64,000 bases of DNA from positions 1,526,001 to 1,590,000 of the forward strand of contig OY747710.1 of the NCBI GenBank assembly GCA_963556495.2, written 5' to 3'. A model generated the notes under the pieces. That model was not told the DNA's origin and ran no database searches. It saw only the letters and a list, made by a program, of their open reading frames with translations. Shown piece after piece: positions 1 through 11,045 of this stretch (positions are counted from its first letter, which is position 1; each line of letters opens with the position of its first letter). The stretch is from Valencia hispanica (taxonomy: Eukaryota; Chordata; Actinopteri; Cyprinodontiformes; Valenciidae). A program made the translations under genes and the position numbers.

Positions 1-5
1 TTTGA

Positions 6-1630
6 TCAAAGTCCGGTTTTTTGCTTTATCCAGGTCAGGTAACGACAGACATCCAGCATACCAGATGGTTCCTTACATGCAGGCACTGAATGTCCGGCCT
101 GAGAAATCACCCCATAGATCATGTTGTTGAACAGAACTCCTGAACCAGAGTCAGCCTGTGGGAAAATTAAAAATAATATATTTATGTTGTAAAACAAAGA
201 CAACATCTGATCATTGAGCAGAGAAATGAAAGAAACCAACTTACGGGACCTGGGCACTTGTCAAGGGCTTTAACAAGGAAATTATAACCTTCAAAGTCTA
301 TATATCCATCAACCATCATGTCTACACACTGAAGATTTTCTGGAATAGGAGAATTAGATACTGCAGAGAAACAAGAGAATACATTTCTAGTTATTAACTC
401 GACCTTCTCTGTGGACGTAGACACAGAAACGAAGCAAAGATTTAGATCTCATGTGAACATTTTCTCACATTGCTGATTATTGGGGCCAGTTTGTGTTGGT
501 CCCTCTCCTGCCAGTTTAACTGTGTCACCTCTGAAACACAATAAGGATAAAGTGAGGAGAAGGACGAGAACAATGCAGAGAATCTGATTAACCTTTATCA
601 GGAAAAGAACAGAAAGCAGATATATAGGACAGGTCCATCTCCAGTCCTGCAGCTTTTAGATCCAACACACCTGAGCTAAATGTGTGAATCACCTCAGGAT
701 CCTGGGTTCAGGCTCTACAGAGTCTAATTAACTGACTCAGGTGAGATGAAGCAGAGATAAATCTCTTAAAGCTGCAGGACAGCAGCTCTGGAGGAGAGCC
801 AGGCTGGAAAAACTCTCTATCACATTTGACAGAAGATAAACTGGTTAAAGATTTATCAGACACACTTACATTTTAGGCTTTTTATTCTCATTGCAGTCTG
901 GCAGCTGGACATGTTGGATGTTGGTTGGTTTCTGAAGCTTCACCAACATGATGTCATGTGGGTTATTATTTGCGTCCATATAAACCACAGCGTTGTGAAT
1001 GTTTTTTTGAATGAATTGAATGTCAGGTTTTTTATTATTCCGTGGATGAACTCCCAACGTTACTTTAAGACTCCTGCACAACAGGTTAGATTACAGTGAT
1101 TACAGTGAAAACCTGATCATCTGCAGATAAAACTGTCTCTTTCCTACTTTGCTTCCTCCCAGCAGTGAGTTGCAGTCAGGATCCACTCTGAACTGATCAG
1201 AGATCCTCCACACCGGAAACCACCGTCCTCCAGCCGAACATGAAAGTGACGCTCGTTGTTGTTACAGTTATAACCTCCAATGATTCTCTTCTGCAGAGAA
1301 ACAGCCGAGTTCACTGAAACACCTGAAGAAGAAAGTGGAGCCCATTTTTACTCAGACAGCATAAATGAATCAACACCAGAGAAATCAGGAGCAAACGCTG
1401 CTGCAGAAACAGGAACAGATCAACAGCTTGAAGTGTTCTAAAGTAAAACCATCCCAGTTTGTGTGTAGTGATGTTTCAGTCTCTGTAACACAGAAACAAT
1501 CCTCATGTTTCTGTCTCAGAGAAGAAGAAGCTCCCTGCAGCCTTCAGAGAGTCCTGGAAGTGTCTCCAGTCTGTCCCGACTCACCGAGCCCCAGCAGCAG
1601 CAGGAGGAGGAGGAGGTTCAGCAGAGCCAT
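6..1630 (-). CDS. Gene A: trypsin-fold serine protease, six exons, complete
   Basis: Exons on the minus strand, in coding order: 1585-1630, 1148-1322, 870-1073, 469-530, 245-360 and 6-155. All introns have GT/AG borders with phases 1,2,2,1,0, and the joined frame is open for 250 codons plus stop. Exon 1 encodes MALLN followed by a Leu run, a secretory signal peptide. Exon 2 holds the activation site QKR/IIGG and His57 in LTATHC. Exon 3 holds Asp102 in HDIML. Exon 6 holds Ser195 in ADSGSG. In the trypsin family Asp189 (here the D of LDKC) gives Arg/Lys specificity. Oddities: Gly193 of the oxyanion hole is Ala, GDSGG is altered, two extra residues (GP) follow Cys191, and both cysteines of the 168-182 disulfide are missing. 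It is secreted if expressed; catalytic competence is doubtful. The gene ends only 5 bp from the window edge. Fold and exon model are secure; substrate is unknown. Confidence 0.85.
622..805. repeat. Short repeat (MITE-like) in intron 3 of gene A
   Basis: A ~185-bp repeat running from GGACAGGTCCATCTCCAG to GGAGGAGAGCCAGG sits in intron 3. It occurs at the same place in intron 3 of gene B (11684-11873) and, reversed, gene C (30130-30323), but not in the 159-bp intron 3 of gene D. It was therefore present before A and B/C separated. Its ends resemble the 'tcctccagagctgctgtcctgcagc' class of dispersed fish repeats; no autonomous partner is visible. Confidence 0.6.
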
Positions 1631-1674
1631 CGCTGTGGTCCAGATCCCTGTCCACGTCTGCAGTCCTGCTGCAG

Positions 1675-1682
1675 CTTTTAAA
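1675..1682 (-). promoter_or_regulatory. TATA-like box of gene A
   Basis: TTTAAAAG on the minus strand lies about 45 bp upstream of the gene A ATG, at the same spacing as in gene D (59522-59529). The surrounding promoter and 5' UTR are nearly identical between the two genes. A core-promoter role is inferred from position. Confidence 0.5.
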
Positions 1683-1699
1683 CTCGTCCCTCCTTCCTG

Positions 1700-3293
1700 C
1701 TGGACATGAAGCCACCAATCACAGGAGGGACACTTATCATCTCAGCCACAGCGCTCAGTCATCTGCAGACAGGAAGGTTGCTTTGAGGAACTCATGGTTT
1801 ACACAAACTCAGTTTAGTTTGATGAAGAAACAACTTTAAAAGATGAAAAAACTAAAATGTTTTACTATAATGATTTATGTATAAAATTATATCAAATAAA
1901 CCTGAAACTCACAGACCTTCATGTATTTAAATGAAAAGGATTCTTCTTAAAGCAGCCTTTAAATATGAAAGAATATTTTAACAGATATTTAACAAATTAA
2001 AAGTCCTCTAAAGATGGACTGTGCAACACAGAGAACTGATCTTTTATCAACCATGTTTCTCTGCTTTTTATTGCATCTGATGATTAATAGGACCACATGC
2101 ATGCAGTGAGTTTAACTCAAAAGAAGACTGGATGTAAACTTAGTGAAATAAAGACAGAAACCAGACTTCTTGATTCTGTCAGAATGCTTACAGTTTTGGT
2201 CATTGTTGAGTAAAAAAATAAAACACATTTAAAACAAAAATTTTACTTTTTTAATTTAAAAAAAAAACAAAAACAAAAACATTCTGGGTCTCTTAGTTAC
2301 TTTTAACTTGACAGTTTTGCCCCCCGGGATGAATAGATACCACTGCTCTGTCTGATTGCCTCCATCCATCCATTGACTCTACCTGCCTGTCCTTGCAGGG
2401 TCCCCACTGCTGGAGGTACCATGCATGGTTGTTTGTCCTGTGTTTGTCTCTGTGTTGCCCAGTGATGGACTGGTGACCTGACCAGGCGCTCAAACAATGA
2501 CCACAACCATGCATGGATGAAATCTATGGTTGTGGTTGTCTATTTGAATTCCCATCAGTGATTTTACTGTATGAGCATTCAAATGACGGCGTATCTCAGG
2601 GTGTAAAACATGTCGTTACATTGTCCATAACTCAGGCCAGCAGGTGAATGTCCGTTCACTCCTTGAACATTGACCCCGTATTTGATTACATTTGCATTCA
2701 GACCAACTGCAGACGTGTCGGAGGCTCCTATAGTGAACCGTTTAGAATGACACGTCTGCTTAAGAGCTTGTTACCAATACGACTCCTGGATGGAAAGAGG
2801 GAAAGAAACACAAGAACCACAATAAACTGACCTGGTCTTTGTAAAGGTGAAAAAAACCAACGTTATTTTATTGTTTCTAAAAAAGTCTGAACAAGGCTGA
2901 AGGAAAAAGAACTTTAGGACCTCACTGTCATCTGTTCTAAATGAAAACCAGGGGAAAATCCTGCTATGTTTATCTCACAAAAAGGCTCATGTTGGGTTTA
3001 AATTTATTATAGCAGCTGGTCTATTCATCAGCTGTTACTGTAAAATTGTTGATGTTATTTCAGATGTTATTTCATCTCTCTATGTTACAAGGCCTAATGC
3101 ATTAATATTGAAACAAAAAGTTATGGCTTGAATCCAGGTCTGAAAACATCTCTACATTGTCAGTAAGGGAACAGGTGAGACATTAAACACCTTTGATGAC
3201 AACAGATTCTCAACCATCCAGCACGACTAGCTTAACGAGGAGGTTAGCTGATGGGCTAAAACTAACTTAATAAAACAAAAGTTTTCAGTTGTC
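1700..3293. other. Intergenic sequence of the left arm
   Basis: No gene is seen. 1740-1990 is AT-rich and matches the region upstream of gene D. 2293-2520 carries a dispersed fish repeat (CCATGCATGG motifs around 'ccagtccatcac') that is mirrored at 48264-48485. The short open frames here are in repeat DNA and show no family resemblance. Confidence 0.5.
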
Positions 3294-3300
3294 ACAAAGG

Positions 3301-6300
3301 CAAGGCAAGGCAAGGCAATTTTAATTGTATAGCACACTTTCAACAGCAGGGTAATTCAAGGTGCTTTACATGATTTGGTGATAAAAATAAAAAAAATAAA
3401 AAAAACACATAAAAGAAACACACATTACACATGATACACAATAAAGCAAGAGAAAGATCAATAAAGCAAGAGAGCATGAACACATTTCATACATATGACA
3501 TCAAGCATTTAATCGAAGGCGATTCTAAACAGATGGTTTTTTAGTCTCGATTTAAAGCAGTTCAGAGTTTCAGCAGCTCTACACTCGTCAGGAAGTTTGT
3601 TCCAGATAAGAGGAGCATAGAAACTGAAAGCTGCTTCTCCATGTTTAGTTCTGAGTCTAGGGATGTTTAGTAGGCTAGAGTTGGAGGACCTGAGTGGTCT
3701 TGGTGGTTGGTACCGTGACAACAGGTCTTCAACATATTTTGGTGCTAAGCCATGTAATGATTTATAAACTAGTAGGAGTATTTAGAAGTCTATTCTCTGA
3801 GCTACAGGGAGCCAGTGTAAGGACTTTAGAACTGGGGTGATGTGCTCTACTTTCCTGGTTCTAGTGAGGAACACGAGCAGCAGCGTTCTGGATCAGCTGC
3901 AGCTGTCTGATTGACTTTTTAGGCAGACCTGTGAAGACGCTGTTGCAGTAATCAATCCGACTAAAGATAAACGCATGGATGAGTTTTTCGAGGTCCTGTT
4001 GCGACATCAGTCCTTTAATCATAGAAATGTTCTTCAGGTGATAGAACGCTGACCGTGTTATTGACCTTTATGTGACCCTGGAGGTTCAGGTCTGAGTCCA
4101 TTACTACACCTAGATTTCAGGCCTGATCAGTAGTTTCTAGCTGGATTAATTGAAGCTGTGTGCTGACTATTGATCGTTCCTCCTTGGGTCCAAAAATAAT
4201 CACTTCAGTTTTGTTTCTATTCAGCTGGAGAAAGTTATGGCACATCCATCCATTTATTTGGTCAATGCATTGATTTAGGGTTTGAATGGGTTCAGAGTCA
4301 CCTGATGACATTGTAATGTAGAGCTGAGTGTCATCCACGTAGTTATGGTAGCTAATGTTATTGGTTGCTATAATCTTGCCTAGTGGGAGCATGTAGATAT
4401 TAAATGAGAGGGGCCCCAGGATGGAGCCCTGGGGAACCCCACATGTGATTTCTGTTCGTTCTGATGAAAAGTCCCTGTTCTTTAGGTAAGACTCGAACCA
4501 GCCAAGTACTGTACCAGAGAGTCCGACCCAGCTCTCCAGTCGTTCCAATAAAATATCATGATCAACACTGAGGTCCAACAGAACCAGCACTGTGGTTCTT
4601 CCACAGTCTGTATTTATGCGGATGTCATTAAATACTTTGACGAGGGCAGTCTCGGTGCTGTGGTGAGCGCGGAAACCAGACTGAAAAACATCAAAACGGT
4701 TTGTCATTGTTAGGAAGCTATTTAACTGCTGAATCAGCTTTTTCAATAATCTTACTGATGAATGGAAGATTAGAGATTGGCCTGTAGTTCTGCATTAACG
4801 TGTTGTCCAGATTTTTGTTGTGTTCAGTTTAAAAACTGCTGTTTTTAAAGCCTGAGTGAAGACACCTGATAGCAGTGATGAGTTCACTAATTGAACAAGA
4901 TCAGACCCAATAACAGGAAGAACTTTCTTTAGAAAAGCTGTGGGTAGGATATCAAGACAGCAGGAGGAGGAGCTTAATTGGATAATGATTTTTTTCAAGG
5001 CTGTTCTGGTCTAATTTGTGGAATTCAGACATTATCTCTACATTGTTGTTGATTGGGGATAGCACTGGTTGTGGGTTCGATATTGAGGTACAGATTGACC
5101 GTCTAATTGTTAGAATCTTTTCAGTGAAAAAGCTGCAAATTCATTGCAGGCCCTGGTAGAGTTTAGTTCAGGGCCTACTGTCACTAAAGGATTAGTTAGT
5201 CTTTCCACTGTTGCAAATAGAGTCCGTGTCATGGTCTTTGGATTTTGTGCAGCAAGTTTAAGTTTTTTCTTCCACTTGGTTTTCTTCCCCTTTTTACCCC
5301 AAGGTGCCCTCTTGTGTTGCTCCTCCTGTTTGTGTCTTAAGTTAGTAGTTTTCCTTCAGTGTAATTATATTTTTGTATTCTGGCACTCCCTGGGTTCTGT
5401 AGATGTTTTTCACCTTTGTCTATGTTCACCTTCCCATTTGTGTTTCCTTTTATCTCTTTATTTAATTCCTCCTTCTGTTCTCCAGTGTGTCCTTACGTTT
5501 CCCTTAGTTTCTTAAGAATCCTTTCTAGTTTCTTTAGAGTCTTCTGTCTCCTAGCCATTCTACCTTCCATCCCAGCTGCTAATCACTTCCACCTGCTCAC
5601 TCCCCGTCAGCTGCAACCGCTTCCCTTAATTAGTCCTGCTCCTTCTCTGTTCCACTCTTCACTCTCCTCCTCAGTATAAATTCGGTTCTCATTCAGTCAC
5701 AACTGGCTGGTTCGCCCGTCATCCTTTCCTGTTCGGTCCCTCGCTTCCCTGCCGTCTTTCTTCCCCGCCTGGTCCCTGCCTTCCTTGTTGCCCGTCTGGT
5801 TCCTGTTTCCCCGTTTTGCTGCCTTTTGATCCTCCTGAGTTATGTAAGTTCCTTGTCCTTGTTTTCATTAAACCATTTTATTTTACGTTACTCTGCTGCA
5901 TTTGGGTCCTTATAACCTTAAAACATGACAGTCCGTGCATTATTAATGTTTCTGTTGATGATTTCAGAAAAGAACGATTCTCTAGCTTATTTTATAGTTA
6001 GCTGATATCTATTCAGTCTCTCTTTGTAGATCTCACAGTGAACCTGGAGTCGAGTTTTCTGCCATTTTCTCTCGGCTCGTCGACCCTCTCTTTTCACTAC
6101 GTACCAGTGGATTACTTGTCCACAGAGACTTCTTTCTACCTGAGACTACTTTCACTTTAGTTGGAGCAATGGAATCCATGATGTCTGAGGTTTTCGCAAG
6201 GAAATTATCTACCAGCTTATTTACTGAGTTTGAGTTGGGAGATGAGGGGGATGTGGTGGAAGGATAAATACGTTTAAAGGTTTCTACTGAACTGTCCCCT

Positions 6301-6558
6301 AGAAAACGCTTTTTTATAGTGGTCTTACTGTGGCTGGATAATTGAGCAGAGATGGTACTTTGAAAGAAAACACAGAAATGGTCAGATAATGCAATATTAA
6401 TTACAGAGATGTCAGAAATATTTAAACCTTTGCTGATAATTAAGTCCAGAGTGTGTCCTTTATTGTGTGTTGGTTGTTTGACATGCTGGATCAGGCCGAA
6501 GTTGTGGAGAGTATCATCTAACGTTTTTGCTTGTCTATCTTGGGGGTTGTCGGTATGG
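3301..6558 (-). mobile_element. L2-type LINE, 5'-truncated, with target-site duplication
   Basis: Minus-strand non-LTR retrotransposon. The 3' end at 3301 has a (CAAGG)n-type tail. RT-domain frames run through about 3509-5040, including CGVPQGS and YVDDTQLYI (canonical YADD has become YVDD), and an endonuclease C-terminal part lies at 6033-6558 (SDHFCVFF). Several frameshifts break the frame. The flanks 3294-3300 and 6559-6565 both read ACAAAGG, a 7-bp target-site duplication, and the right arm has one intact copy of this site at 46616-46622. The element therefore inserted in the left arm only. It is interrupted by a solo LTR at 5227-5930. A full-length relative lies at 19226-23298. Confidence 0.88.
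5227..5930 (+). mobile_element. Solo LTR of an LTR retrotransposon inside the L2 LINE
   Basis: A 704-bp block begins TGTCATGG and ends CATGACA. It is flanked by the 5-bp duplication GTCCG at 5222-5226 and 5931-5935. The uninterrupted L2 sequence is visible at about 21150, where GAGTCCGTGCATT is continuous. TG...CA ends, a 5-bp duplication, an internal TATA-like CAGTATAAATT and no internal coding region fit a solo LTR left by recombination between two LTRs. Ty3/gypsy or a related class is likely but the family is not determined. Confidence 0.85.
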
Positions 6559-6848
6559 ACAAAGGATATTGCATATTGTAAAGTATGGTCAACTACATAG
6601 ACATGAGAAAACACATGAAATGAATATTGAAATCCTTGTATTATATTATTTAATTGAACCTTTATGTAACCAGGTAAAATCGCATTGAGACACTGGCTTT
6701 AATTTAGACGGGAGCTGACATTGCTGTGTTACTTTAATTTATCTACTGTATTTATTGTTTTTACTTTCCTTTTTTGTGTTTCGTCTGCAGTAGTTTGGTC
6801 GACCATCTGTAGTTTTAAAGGTGCTTAATAAATAAAGTGTGGTATGGT

Positions 6849-9153
6849 CAGAGGTGGAAAGAGTACTGCAATATTCTACTCGAGTACAAGTAAAATTACA
6901 AGTCTAAAATTTTACTCCAGTAAAAGTTAAAAGTAGCTCAATTAAAATGTACTCAGAGTAAAAGTTACTTAGTTACATTTTTTTGCAGAGGTTTAACAGT
7001 TTCTCCTGACAATGGATATAAATCTCAAAGTAGTTACATTTTCAAAACAATAACTTTTTAAAAAGTGCAACTCCAGATTAACTAAAAATTTCCTCAAATG
7101 ACCCGAAGAAGACCGAACTGACAGGTACCATCACGATGTTTGTAAGACAAAACTATGCCATTTTCTGATGAGACTCTATTAAACCTGTCAGATATTAGAA
7201 CATGTTGAATAAACTTAAAACTTGTCAAATAAACATAGCAGCTGCTAAAAATGTAGTTCTCTTTTTTTCTAAGTGGCCCTGCTCTAATGTACTTCTAGAT
7301 TCCAGTTCCTTTATTTGTGTCCTTCCTTAGAGTGTTTCTCTCTGAACCTCCAGTTCATTTTGAGCAACAGTTGATTGTTAAAGTTAGTAGAGTTCATCTT
7401 TGCTCGTTTTACAGTAAAGTATTTTCTGTGTTGGAAAATTAACGTCTAACATCTTGATAGGTCTATAGGATGATTTTTTTATATTTTACATTTTTCTAAA
7501 TCACTCTAAAAGTCTCAACAAATCGCCCAGCATTATTACACACATGTTTGCTGAATAACAATAAAACCAGACAACTTAATTTATTTCTGATTCCCCTCCA
7601 CTATACCACTGTGGTTAAGCCAGCCTTCACTGGATTTTGACATGCGCCAGTAGAGGCTGCGTTACGGTACTCTTCCTTAAAGGAGTCATCACCAGAAATG
7701 TTCACTTTTCCACGTTAAAGTATGCATATTATGTTTTCCTAATGATTTTACACTGGCCGGGAAGCCGATATTTAAAAGTGGAGCGTTTGTTTACCCTTGG
7801 CTTCTTCAACCAGCCCAACTGCACGCTCACTCATATATGCGATCTTAATTTCTCCCCCATCCAGACGTCGAATCGGCAGGATATACCATATAAGGATATC
7901 GCAGACCAATGCTGCTGCAAGTCCGCCCCGCCCCTCTGGCCCTCATATTCAGTCAGGCGCCGCCATTACTGAATTCGGATTTGGAGTGAATGAAGAAACA
8001 AGATGCACATGTGAGTTGCTCTGTTGCTGATCCAGCTCAGGTTTGGAGTCTGGCTGGTACGTATAAGGCTGAATCCTGTAGGTCGGGTTCAGTCATAACT
8101 TCAACCGTGTTTTTATTTCTGAGTGAGATGCTGAAGCGGAGCCTACGGTGTAAACCCCCCTCCTTCCTGCCACCAATCACCGCGACCCTCATTTGCATCA
8201 TTATAATGACCATCCAGTACAGCCAAAATATCACACGTAATCTCACAAGACTATATTGCCTTTAGGAAAAAGGGTCATAAAACTCTAATTTTATTTTGAA
8301 TGGCCTGAAAGACCATAATATAGTGTGGGTAACCACGGTACTAATAGGTTATGACTCCTTTAAGATCACCTTTCAAAATAAAACAGAGCTTGCTGTTTGT
8401 CTCCTGATGGCTCTTATGCAACTAGCCCATTGTTTACGAGTGACTGTCAAAGTAAAGGACTTCCTGTTTGTCTTTTATTCATTCGTAAAAAAAAAATTAT
8501 GTATAAAAATGAACAAAATAATTTAAATTGTTTGTGTTAAACATATGAATGTAATTGATTAGTTGTTGTTGTTTTGCTTTTGAGCTTACACTTCTAATAT
8601 ATTCTCTATTACTTACATTTACATATTTCTTTGAATAAAACAACCGTCCCGTTTACGATATATTTTATTTTAAAACAAAAAAGAAAATGGTGCATAAGAG
8701 AAGATGGAAACAATCCAGAACTGTGTGTAATTTGCTGCTTTCCAACATGAAATATACTATTCACTTTCAAGTAAATGTCCCCAGTTTAATTGAAACCGTC
8801 TGATTCCACAGACTATTTCCACTTCAGACTAATACTACACCTCCTCCATTTGACCCTCACCAACTTTCAACCGGATCTGATTGAGATTTCAAAATAAAAC
8901 CCAAATTAAATGCCAATATGAAGTTAATGTGGGTGATGGGGAGTTATTAAAACCTGCTACCTCGGTCTCTCTGGGCAAACACATAATAATGTTGTTTCCT
9001 TTGTTGAACTGAAGCTGAAGGGGTCCCTTAAATACGACCAGGTGTTAACATCGTTTAAGTAAAATTACAAACTTTAAAAAGTACAATTACACACAAAAAA
9101 ACTACTCAATTACAGTAAAGTAAGCAAATGTAATTTGTTAGTTTCCATCTCTG
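6849..9153. mobile_element. Non-autonomous hAT-like DNA element, left-arm copy
   Basis: Ends are CAGAGGTGGAAA at 6849 and, inverted, TTTCCATCTCTG at 9153. The subterminal 'tactc-agtaaaagt' style sequence is common in fish hAT-derived repeats. The right-arm copy is 44768-46327. This copy is about 0.73 kb longer because 7966-8697 has no counterpart on the right. The frames at 7637-8265 match only the inverted copy and no protein family. No convincing 8-bp target duplication is seen, so the class is tentative. Confidence 0.55.
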
Positions 9154-9228
9154 TTTACAAGAAGTAAAAAAAAAAGTATAAACTATGAAAAACAGATGTG
9201 CCAATAACAGCAGCAGAAATGTTACTTG

Positions 9229-9560
9229 AATTCAATTCAATTCAGTTTATGTATATAGCGCCGATTCACAACAGATGTCATCTCAAGGCTCTTAACAAGA
9301 AGTCATTTCAATAGATTTATACAAAAATTCCAATCAGTTAAAAAGTTTCCTATTTAAGGAATCCCAGCAGATTGCGTCAGTCATTGGCGTGAGGTTGGGC
9401 CCCGTTGATGCAGACTTTCCAACCACAGCAATCCTTCAGCAATCCCTCATACTGAGCAAGCATGTAGCGACGGTGGAGAGGAAAAACTCCCCTTTAACAG
9501 GAAGAAACCTCCAACAGAACCAGGCTCAGTAGGAGCGGCCATCTGCCACGACCGTCTGGG
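9229..9560. repeat. L2-type LINE 3'-end fragment
   Basis: Starts with repeated TTCAA units followed by a segment almost identical to the 3' end of the L2 at 41122-43525 ('tatatagcgcc', 'agatgtcatctcaagg', 'agtcattggcgtgaggttgg'). Only non-coding 3' sequence remains. Minus orientation is implied by the tail at the low coordinate. A shorter mirrored piece is at 32480-32655. Confidence 0.7.
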
Positions 9561-11023
9561 GGTTTGAGAAGACAGAGCAGAAACACAGAACAGAGGAACT
9601 GAACCAGGAATACTTTCTAAGTTAGAGAAAGCGGAGCGTTAACAGCAGCAGCTCCTTCAGTGGCTTCATCTAGGAGAGAAACAGCTAAACAGACTCTCTC
9701 TCTTCAACAGTAGCACCAAACTGAATGTCTCAGGTTTAAATGGGGTAAACCTGCTTTAAAATGCTGAGTAATGATATTCTAATCCTGGACACCTGATGTG
9801 ATCCACCTGGGAGGGATTAGAGCCCAGGGATCAATTAAGAGGCTGAAGCATCTCCTCTGCAAATCAGCAGGTTCTGCAGAGGAACAGCTCATTTGATCCA
9901 GGTGTGTTGGAGCAGGGATGCATCCAGATGCTGCAGGACTGGAGCTGCAGGCTGATGGGTTAGCTATTTTCAGTCAGAATAAATGTGAGTTTCTTAATGG
10001 ATCTCTTCCCAGAAAATCGATTTTTAAGTTACATTTCACACAAAAAATGAAAGTTTTCTTCATTTCTGCCCTTGGAAATTTTTTGTTTTGTAATTGAGGA
10101 AAACTCCTTTATTAATTGTAATAACTGTTGTGAAAACATTAACACAAGAATAAAGAAATAAGTAAAAAGTAATACTAGAGAATGATGAAGACAAATAGTT
10201 TTGTTCATCAGATTTGATCTGGATAAGAAGTGAAACTAAATAACTTTATACTTTTCCAATCACTTTTCTGAATGTTGATTGAATTCATGATATTTTTTAT
10301 TTTTTCCATTTTTCTCAATTTTTCTGTTATCATTATAATGATTAGTTCATTTCAATTCAGTTTATAAAGCACCAATACAAAATACATGTCATTTCAATTA
10401 GTTGTCGTTTGCAATACGAAGAAATTCATAATAATATTTATTACTGTTACTAAAGGGTCCATATATGAGAGAGAAGCTACAGCGTAATGTGACATATAGT
10501 AATGTTTTCATCTATGATGAACAGTGGGGGCCCCTAGAGAGATCCCTGGGACAGAAGTGATCCCTTTATCTGGAACCTCAGATTTCTCTGAGGTTCCAGA
10601 TAAAACCATTCTGAAGCAGGCTGTAAATTATTAACTGTTTCCTGTTTGTTTAATGTTCATTTCTGATGTAAGATAAAAACAGAGGAATAATCCACTTCTG
10701 GTGTTTCTCTTCACATATTCATGACGTCTGATTTAAAGTCAGGCCCCATTCTGAGACTCACTGGAAAATATCAAATTAACAAACTCAACAGTGAATGTAA
10801 AGATCTGATCAGTCAACAGCCAGGAAATGTTTCTTTTTCATTCATTTATTGATTATTCGTTTATGGGACAGAGGAGGCGCCGTTCCTGGTTCTCACAGAG
10901 AGGTCAAGGTCAAGTGAGAAAAGGCAAAATATTAATTTATCTTAATTCTATAAACCACTGGATCAAACTAATGAACATACATTAATAAATTATATCTTAG
11001 AGGACATTTTTAAATTTTGACAC
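9561..11023. other. Intergenic sequence downstream of gene B
   Basis: AT-rich sequence with no coding signal, mirrored closely at 30980-32480. It contains a tRNA-free repeat ('ctccagtcctgcag' type) near 9920-9960 and a perfect 18-bp-stem hairpin at 10565-10604, listed separately. Confidence 0.5.
10565..10604. repeat. Perfect hairpin, 18-bp stem, 4-nt loop
   Basis: 10565-10582 (TTTATCTGGAACCTCAGA) is the exact reverse complement of 10587-10604, separated by TTTC. The identical structure occurs in the right arm at 31398-31437. It lies about 450 bp downstream of the genes B and C polyadenylation sites. It could be the collapsed ends of a deleted palindromic element or a structured RNA; function unknown. 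Confidence 0.7.
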
Positions 11024-11029
11024 TTTATT
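11024..11029 (-). promoter_or_regulatory. Polyadenylation signal of gene B
   Basis: AATAAA on the minus strand, 17 bp downstream of the gene B stop codon (11046-11048). The same signal is present after gene C at 30973-30978. Confidence 0.6.
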
Positions 11030-11045
11030 CCCCTTTTCTTTTTTT

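Noticed and set aside
2293..2514. 73-codon frame mirrored at 48264-48485
   Set aside because: Part of a dispersed repeat within the palindrome arms; two frames are equally open and neither resembles a protein.
5144..5679. Cys/Phe-rich frames on the plus strand
   Set aside because: They lie across the L2 antisense strand and the solo LTR, with no start context or family signal.
7637..8265. Frames mirrored at 45140-45401 that looked conserved
   Set aside because: Conservation is explained by the inverted duplication of the hAT-like element; no protein family and no splice or start signals.
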